Shown in pieces: positions 59,313-64,000 of a DNA stretch of 64,000 nucleotides (position 1 is the first letter of the stretch; the number at the start of each line of letters is the position of its first letter). The translations under genes and the position numbers were made by a program. A model generated the notes under the pieces. That model did no database searches. It was not told the DNA's origin and worked only from the letters and a program-made list of their open reading frames with translations. Source of the DNA: VAZQ01 sp035293945 (GTDB lineage: Bacteria; Pseudomonadota; Alphaproteobacteria; Rhizobiales; Xanthobacteraceae); NCBI GenBank assembly GCA_035293945.1, contig DATGLV010000024.1, forward strand, positions 248,001 to 312,000. Reading direction: 5' to 3'.

Positions 59313-60293
59313 TTAATTCGCTTTGATGCCGGACGCCTTCAAAAGCGGCGTCCATCGCACCAGCTCTTCGTGCACGAATTTTGCGGTCTGCTCAGGCCCC
59401 GAATCGAAGACGGGCTCGAAGCCGGCTGCGATGAGCTTTCTTTGGAAATCGTCGTCGGCGCCGGCTTGGCGCGTCGCGTCGGCGATCTGGTCGATGATCG
59501 TTCGCGATGTGCCGGCAGGTGCGAATATGCCCATGAACTGCATCGTAATCAGATCCGGATATCCGACTTCCGAGCTGATAGGAATATCGGGCGCCCCCAA
59601 GAGGCGCCGAGGGCTGCCGGCAACGAGAATTCGAATCTTTCCTTGCCGATGCATATCGAGCACCTGCGGCGAAATGCTCGCGGCGAACATTGGCAGGTGC
59701 CCGCCGAAGAAGTCGACGAGCCCCGGATTGGCGCCCTTGTACGGCACATGCACGATGTCGGGGAGGCCCGCGAGCTGCTTAAACAGCTCGCCACACAGAT
59801 TCGCAGATGTACCCACCCCGGCGGAGCCGTAGGACAGCTTGCCCCGATTGGCCTTGGCGTAGGCCACAAATTCCTGCAGCGTCCTTGCCGGAACCGACTG
59901 GTGGATCATCAGCGCCGAGACCGAATTCGCTATGATGGCGATCGGAGCGAGATCCCTGACGGGATCGTAAGTCGGGGTGTCCATGATCGCGGGACTGGTC
60001 ACGAGCTCGCTGGTGGTGCCGGCGAGCAGCGTGTGTCCATCCGGCTTGGCGCGCGCCACCGCCTGCGCCGCAATGATGCCGCCGCCGCCGCCCTGGTTCT
60101 CAATGACAATGCTGCCGAGTTGTGCCTTTACCTGCTCGGCCCACAGGCGCGCCACCAGGTCGACCACGCCGCCGGCGGAGCGTGGAACGATCAAGCGAAT
60201 CTGCTGGTCGGGGAAGGCCTGCGCAAACGGCGCTCCGAATGCGGACCAGGACAAAGTCGAAAGACCCAGGGTGAGAGCGTCGCGTCTTCGCAT
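59313..60293 (-). CDS. TctC/Bug-family substrate-binding protein
   Basis: A 326-residue exported protein. MRRRDALTLGLSTLSWSAFG is a Tat-like signal with APFAQAF cleavage. Bug landmarks: PDQQIRLIVPRSAGGVVDLVARL, IVIENQGGGGGIIAAQ, PDGHTLL, LSYGSAGVGTSANLCGELFKQLAGL in part, IVHVPYKGANPGLVDF and LVRWTPLLKASGIKAN. AGGAGG eight bases before the ATG at 60293 fixes the start. It follows the M24 gene by 84 bases and is probably the receptor for this second operon of the island. Confidence 0.88.
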   Translation of the reverse strand: MRRRDALTLGLSTLSWSAFGAPFAQAFPDQQIRLIVPRSAGGVVDLVARLWAEQVKAQLGSIVIENQGGGGGIIAAQAVARAKPDGHTLLAGTTSELVTSPAIMDTPTYDPVRDLAPIAIIANSVSALMIHQSVPARTLQEFVAYAKANRGKLSYGSAGVGTSANLCGELFKQLAGLPDIVHVPYKGANPGLVDFFGGHLPMFAASISPQVLDMHRQGKIRILVAGSPRRLLGAPDIPISSEVGYPDLITMQFMGIFAPAGTSRTIIDQIADATRQAGADDDFQRKLIAAGFEPVFDSGPEQTAKFVHEELVRWTPLLKASGIKAN

Positions 60294-60377
60294 TGGTGCA
60301 ACCTCCTTTTGGTTCACCAGCGGGGAGCAAGACTAATGCCATCTGCGAGAGCACGGAATGCGCACAGCGCGGGCCAT

Positions 60378-61496
60378 TCAAGGTACAATAATGAGCCGGT
60401 CGGTGTCGGCATAATCCGACAGGAGCTCGCAACCGGTGTCGGTGACGAGGACCATATCCTTGTTTTGCATGCCAAAGCCGAAGCCGGTCTCGTAGACGAG
60501 GGGCTCGATCCCGAGCACCATTCCGGCCTCGAGAGCCTGATCGTCGGTCGGTCCGAGGTAGGGGTCCTCATGCAGATGCAGGCCGATGCCGTGCCCAATG
60601 AAGGAAATCGGAGGCAAGCCAAGCTCGCTGAGCTTGGCGCGATAGAGATCATAGATCCCCTTGCAGGAGGCGCCGGGCTTGATCGCCGCCAGAAGAAGAT
60701 ATTTGCACGCCGTCAGATTGGCCCAGATGCGTTCGGCTTCGGGGGGAGGGGCGCCAACCGCTGCCGTGCGGCAGACGCCCGCGTGATAGCCGCCGATCAT
60801 TGGAAAGATTTCGACGCGGCAGACATCGCCGCGCTTGAGCACACGCTCGGTTGGGCCGACATTGGGAAAAACGCTGCGCTCGCCGGTCGCCACAATCATC
60901 AACTTGAAATATTCGGCGCCTTGCGCGTAGACCCCGCGCGTGAGCGCCGCGGCGAGGTCCATCTCGGTTGCGCCAGCGCGCACCGAAAGATAGGCATCGG
61001 TGATAGCCTTGTCGGCGATCCGCGACAGTCGGCGAAGGATGTCGATTTCCGCCGGAGTCTTGATCTGGCGCAGCCGCGCCAGAATATTTTGTGCGGCCTC
61101 AAATTTGGCTTCAGGCAACAAAGCCTGTAGGGCGGCATGATCGGCCGCAGGTAGATAATCGAGTTCAATCCCTATGCGGCCTTTCGCGAGCCCGCGCTTG
61201 CGCAGGACGTCCGCCAGGACGTCCATGGCATCAAACTTGAACTCGTGCCAGACCGCGATGTCCGTGCCCGGCGGCAACCTTGCCCTGATCGTGTTGGCTT
61301 CCATGTCGACGACGGCGAGCGAGACAGCTCCATCCAGCGTCACCACCGCGATCGCGTGACGCCAGCGCATAATCGGCGCCGTCGGCGAGAGGAAGCCGGT
61401 AACGTGGGCAAAGCTCTCCGGTGTGATCGAGACGATTGCGTCGAGCCCGGCATCCCGAACGGCGCGCATCTGGCGCGCGATCACGTCCTGCCGCAT
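60378..61496 (-). CDS. M24 family (pita-bread fold) protein, creatinase-like, metal site incomplete
   Basis: A 372-residue protein of the Xaa-Pro peptidase/creatinase superfamily. The N-terminal creatinase domain (about 1-140) precedes the pita-bread catalytic domain (about 150-370). Of the five metal ligands of true peptidases, only His (GHGIGLHLHEDP) and one Glu (VLGIEPLVY) are clear: the first Asp reads VEIFPM (Glu), the second region is GYHAGVCRT (Asp missing) and the last Glu reads QNKDM. This matches the metal-free creatinase branch, which hydrolyses C-N bonds of small amidine or amide compounds. Six bases after the enolase-superfamily gene. Confidence 0.85.
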   Translation of the reverse strand: MRQDVIARQMRAVRDAGLDAIVSITPESFAHVTGFLSPTAPIMRWRHAIAVVTLDGAVSLAVVDMEANTIRARLPPGTDIAVWHEFKFDAMDVLADVLRKRGLAKGRIGIELDYLPAADHAALQALLPEAKFEAAQNILARLRQIKTPAEIDILRRLSRIADKAITDAYLSVRAGATEMDLAAALTRGVYAQGAEYFKLMIVATGERSVFPNVGPTERVLKRGDVCRVEIFPMIGGYHAGVCRTAAVGAPPPEAERIWANLTACKYLLLAAIKPGASCKGIYDLYRAKLSELGLPPISFIGHGIGLHLHEDPYLGPTDDQALEAGMVLGIEPLVYETGFGFGMQNKDMVLVTDTGCELLSDYADTDRLIIVP

Positions 61497-61502
61497 TTCG
61501 TC

Positions 61503-62681
61503 CTACCCGGTCTTGTGGTGTGCAACGGCATAGCGCCGGACCTTGGCCTCGTCGACAGCGATTCCCATGCCCGGCCCCGTCGGCAACTCAATTGCGCCAT
61601 CGACGAGCCGCATCGGCGCGGCAATCAGATCATCCTTGTAGTAAATGCCGGCAACCTGGCCGCTCTGCGCCTCCGCCGGAGTCGACACCGGCACGACGCA
61701 GGAGAGCACGGCGGCCGGCGCCGACGCAGCGAGGTGAATGTTCGCGAGGTTGCCAACGCCGGTTTCGACCGATCCATTGACGTTGCAGATGAGCCCCGCT
61801 GCGCGCGCCACCGCCGCCACTTCCATGGCGTGGTAGAGCCCACCCGGCTTGGTGCTGTATATCGAGACTATTTGCGCCGCCCGCTTCTCGGCGATCTCGA
61901 TCACATCGTGCGCGTTCCAGGCGCTTTCGTCGGCCATCACCGGCGTGTCGATGGCCCGCGCCACCTGCGCGAGCGCCGCAATGCCCTCGACCGGCTGCTC
62001 AAAATAAATGAGATCGTAGCGCTCCATTCGCCGGAACGTGCGGATTGCGTCACCGGGGGTGCGATAGCCCTGGTTGGCATCGCAGCAGAGCGCAATTCCC
62101 GGGCCCACGGCATTGCGGATACGCCGCACCATGTCGACATCGCGGTCCGGATCCACTCCGACCTTGATCTTGATGGTGCGAATGCCCTCTTGCGCGACCT
62201 GCACGACCTCGCGCTCGGCCTCCTCAAGGCTAAGCAGGCCAATCGAATGAGTGACAGGGATCCTGCGCCGAATTGCGCCACCAAGAAACCTGTGCACTGG
62301 AAGTCCGCACTGCCTGCCGGCGAGATCGTAGGCGGCGAGCTCGACCGCGGCCTTCGCGTACGGATAGCCTTTGATGGCATGATCCATCCGATCGTGCAGC
62401 TCGACCACCTGGCCGGGCGTGAGGCCTTTGACGGCCGGCGCCAGATGCCGCGTGATGACCTCGATGGTGGTCCCGGGACTCTCACCGAAATAGCGGCCGA
62501 AATCGCCGCCCCAATCCTTGAGAGAGGGCGCTTCGCCCCAACCAACGGCGTCGGCCTCGTCGGTCATCTTTACCAGCACATAGCCGCCGATCGGCTCGGT
62601 CAGGCCGGTCCACTTGTGCTCACGCCGTGGCGGCAAGGCGATGTGATAGAGCTCAATCGAAGCAATAGGTCGTTCGGGCAT
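61503..62681 (-). CDS. Mandelate racemase/muconate lactonizing enzyme family protein (enolase superfamily)
   Basis: A 392-residue enzyme with an N-terminal capping domain and an (alpha/beta) barrel. Catalytic set: Lys-x-Lys in TIKIKVGVD, Asp in LCCDANQGY, Glu in YFEQPVEG, and Asp-Glu in PVMADESAW. It abstracts an alpha proton from a carboxylate for racemisation, dehydration or lactone ring opening. The ATG at 62681 is chosen because the GTG further upstream lies inside the TGTGATCACA operator at 62694-62703. First gene of the operon with M24 and TctC. Confidence 0.88.
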   Translation of the reverse strand: MPERPIASIELYHIALPPRREHKWTGLTEPIGGYVLVKMTDEADAVGWGEAPSLKDWGGDFGRYFGESPGTTIEVITRHLAPAVKGLTPGQVVELHDRMDHAIKGYPYAKAAVELAAYDLAGRQCGLPVHRFLGGAIRRRIPVTHSIGLLSLEEAEREVVQVAQEGIRTIKIKVGVDPDRDVDMVRRIRNAVGPGIALCCDANQGYRTPGDAIRTFRRMERYDLIYFEQPVEGIAALAQVARAIDTPVMADESAWNAHDVIEIAEKRAAQIVSIYSTKPGGLYHAMEVAAVARAAGLICNVNGSVETGVGNLANIHLAASAPAAVLSCVVPVSTPAEAQSGQVAGIYYKDDLIAAPMRLVDGAIELPTGPGMGIAVDEAKVRRYAVAHHKTG

Positions 62682-62693
62682 GGGCACGGGATC

Positions 62694-62703
62694 TGTGATC
62701 ACA
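62694..62703. promoter_or_regulatory. TGTGATCACA operator before the enolase-superfamily operon
   Basis: A perfect copy whose near end is only 12 bases from the ATG at 62681 (minus), so binding would cover the promoter or leader of the MR-M24-TctC operon. Confidence 0.85.
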
Positions 62704-62761
62704 GGCCGGGGACCCTAGCGCAAGCGTCGCCCGGTTGTAAACCGCTGCCGGGGTGCCTTGG

Positions 62762-63556
62762 TCAGTGCGACGTCACGAGCAGCAGATGGTTGCCGGTCGG
62801 CACTTGGACGGGGCTGTCCTCGAACACTGCTTTCTTGAGCAGTTGCTCGTGCGAGTCCGCGATATCGGCTTCGATGGCGCGTCGCGCCGTCGTGGCATTG
62901 CCGGCGTGAAGAGCGGCGAGGACGGCTTGATGGTGGCGTGCGGTCCAGCGCACACCTGGCGTGGTGAGCGAGAGCGCGAGAAACGGGCCAGCCTGCAGCC
63001 ATAGCATCTCGATAAGCGCCAGAATGACAGGCTTATCCGCCGTCTGGTACAGCGTGAAATGAAACGCCATGTTGTGCGAGAGCGCCTCGTGGAAGCAGCC
63101 TTCTGCGATACTGCGTTTCATGGCCTCGTTAATCTCGGAAAGCTTCCGCAGCCGAGCCGGCGTCGTGCGCGCGCAGGCGGCCTCGGTCACCATGCCTTCA
63201 AGCACTTGGCGCGTTTCGGTGAGCTCGATGTACCTTGCCCGGGACATGCGCGGCACGATCACCGAGCGATTGGGCAGCAACACCAATGCGCGCTCGGCGA
63301 TGAGCCGGCTAACGGCTTCTCGCACCGGCATGGCACTGGTGCCGAGCCGTCTCGCCAGGCTCCGCAGCGTCACGGCTTCCCCTGGCTTGAACAAGCCGGC
63401 CATCAGACCGCGCGCCAAGGCGCGATAGACCCGCACGCGCATCGTGTCGCGCTCCGGGCTCGACGGCTCGGAGGGTGTCGCGATCAGCTTGTCTGCATGC
63501 GCCGGTCCCCGATTGCCCTTCGCACGCCGGCGAGTGGATTGATTCGTGCGCTTCAT
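62762..63556 (-). CDS. GntR-family regulator, FCD subfamily, likely master of the island
   Basis: A 264-residue regulator. The basic N-terminal tail (about 30 residues) is followed by the winged helix (VYRALARGLMAGLFKPGEAVTLRSLARRLG in part, SAMPVREAVSRLIAERAL) and an FCD domain (LTETRQVLEGMVTEAA, EALSHNMAFHFTLYQTA, RHHQAVLAALHAG, ADSHEQLLKKA). Its His-rich FCD sites (FHF, HH, SHE) fit a metal-assisted carboxylate pocket. It sits between two of the five TGTGATCACA sites, so auto-regulation and control of the island are likely. Start ATG at 63556; 63577 is an alternative. Confidence 0.88.
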   Translation of the reverse strand: MKRTNQSTRRRAKGNRGPAHADKLIATPSEPSSPERDTMRVRVYRALARGLMAGLFKPGEAVTLRSLARRLGTSAMPVREAVSRLIAERALVLLPNRSVIVPRMSRARYIELTETRQVLEGMVTEAACARTTPARLRKLSEINEAMKRSIAEGCFHEALSHNMAFHFTLYQTADKPVILALIEMLWLQAGPFLALSLTTPGVRWTARHHQAVLAALHAGNATTARRAIEADIADSHEQLLKKAVFEDSPVQVPTGNHLLLVTSH

Positions 63557-63717
63557 CTGTCGAGATCTTTCCGCCAATCATGGGAACCGTCGTCTTGACC
63601 GCGCGCCCGCAAATTCAAGCGGCTGTTACGATTCGCGGCAGACGATGGACCATACCCGAAATCGACGATGGTTCAACGGATTGAGCGGCACCAAGCGCCA
63701 CGGGACCAGTCGCGCTG

Positions 63718-63727
63718 TGTGATCACA
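63718..63727. promoter_or_regulatory. TGTGATCACA operator between GntR and the last ThDP gene
   Basis: A perfect copy 162 bases upstream of the GntR start (minus) and 106 bases upstream of the plus-strand ThDP gene. It could serve both divergent genes. A 15-codon reading frame with AGAGGA before its ATG (63768) follows and may be a leader or a truncated remnant. Confidence 0.8.
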
Positions 63728-63832
63728 GCTTGACCGCCACAAAGCTGTCGGTTAGTAGCCAAGAGGAATGAGTGAAGTGCGTGCGGGCGCCGGCGCGGGA
63801 TTCGACCCGACCTAGGCGACGAGGCATATCTC

Positions 63833-64000
63833 ATGCGACGCTCCGAGTGCTTGCAGACGCTGGCGCCTCTGCTTACCGACCAGTTGGTGGTGACAAACGT
63901 CGCCCGTACCGGCTTCGAGACGCACATGGCGATGCCGCGCGAGGGCAATCTCTACACCATGGGCATGGGGCTGGTCACGCCGGTGGTGCTGGGCTTGGCG
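63833..64000 (+). CDS. ThDP-dependent decarboxylase subunit (beta-like), runs off the window
   Basis: The first 56 residues of a second ThDP subunit: MRRSECLQTLAPLLTDQLVV, ARTGFETHMAMPREGNLYTM, GMGLVTPVVLGLA, the start of a sulfopyruvate-decarboxylase beta-type protein. The gene continues past base 64000. It lies divergent from GntR with an operator between them. No alpha subunit is visible upstream, so the partner may follow or be the 58641-59141 product. Confidence 0.78.
   Translation, partial: MRRSECLQTLAPLLTDQLVVTNVARTGFETHMAMPREGNLYTMGMGLVTPVVLGLA

Noticed and set aside
59370..62909. Two long plus-strand frames opposite TctC, M24 and the enolase-superfamily gene
   Set aside because: Antisense shadows; the minus strand carries coherent enzyme families and ribosome-binding sites.
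55310..63727. TGTGATCACA read as CRP/FNR sites
   Set aside because: CRP sites have TGTGA and TCACA separated by six bases; here the arms abut with no spacer, and a GntR gene lies within the island.
1..64000. CRISPR arrays, rRNA and tRNA genes
   Set aside because: No regularly spaced repeats or recognisable tRNA T-arm/acceptor patterns were found by eye on either strand.

Overview
The window reads as chromosomal DNA of a high-GC alphaproteobacterium of the Hyphomicrobiales, close to Nitrobacteraceae/Xanthobacteraceae (Bradyrhizobium-like). The signs are SoxCD, a perfect CtrA-type box, PobA, many orphan TctC/Bug-type binding proteins, Bradyrhizobium-style small proteins and several families of short intergenic palindromic repeats. 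No rRNA, tRNA or CRISPR array was seen. The assignment comes from gene content only.

Layout. 1-4.2 kb: the end of soxC, soxD, a membrane-anchored TAXI-type binding protein, a frameshifted TIR-domain remnant and an amidohydrolase. 4.3-12.4 kb (all minus strand): a catabolic/uptake unit made of an Fe(III)-type ABC transporter (binding protein, ATPase, double-length permease), an FCD-type GntR regulator, an MmgE/PrpD protein and an uncharacterised UGSC-family protein with its usual partner. Two near-identical operator regions, each with three GTATAC-like hexamers at exact 10-bp steps, precede the binding protein and the UGSC genes. 12.6-17.2 kb: a secreted protein, then TctC, PQQ dehydrogenase and a secreted protein in line. 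17.3-24 kb: an SUMF1-fold protein, a Cu P-type ATPase divergent from csoR with a shared operator, a ModA-like protein, DUF427 and another TctC, punctuated by repeats. 24-33 kb: a GGDEF/EAL protein with an upstream CtrA box, pobA, TctC, a nucleotidyltransferase, an MFS exporter and a sulfotransferase.

34-37 kb is a poorly coding accessory stretch with two tiny genes and a broken one. 36.8-45.1 kb: secreted proteins, then a tight operon of a DUF1587/1592/1588/1585-type c-heme protein, a DUF1552 Tat protein, a metallo-beta-lactamase-fold protein that has lost several metal ligands, and an ankyrin-repeat protein. 45.4-54 kb: cupin, DUF1328, L,D-transpeptidase, a phasin remnant beside a PHB-depolymerase-like esterase, a Gly-rich secreted protein, a zinc metallopeptidase, an IS91 remnant, an NMT1-type binding protein and a glycine riboswitch that faces no gene.

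54-64 kb is the most striking part: a catabolic or biosynthetic island tied together by five copies of the perfect palindrome TGTGATCACA. It holds TctC; divergent opine dehydrogenase, a dipicolinate-synthase-A-like protein, a 4-oxalocrotonate tautomerase-like protein and a VOC protein; a split ThDP decarboxylase; a second TctC, a creatinase-like M24 protein and an enolase-superfamily enzyme; an FCD GntR regulator; and the start of another ThDP subunit. The natural reading is one GntR regulon that imports and transforms an unknown carboxylate or opine-like compound.
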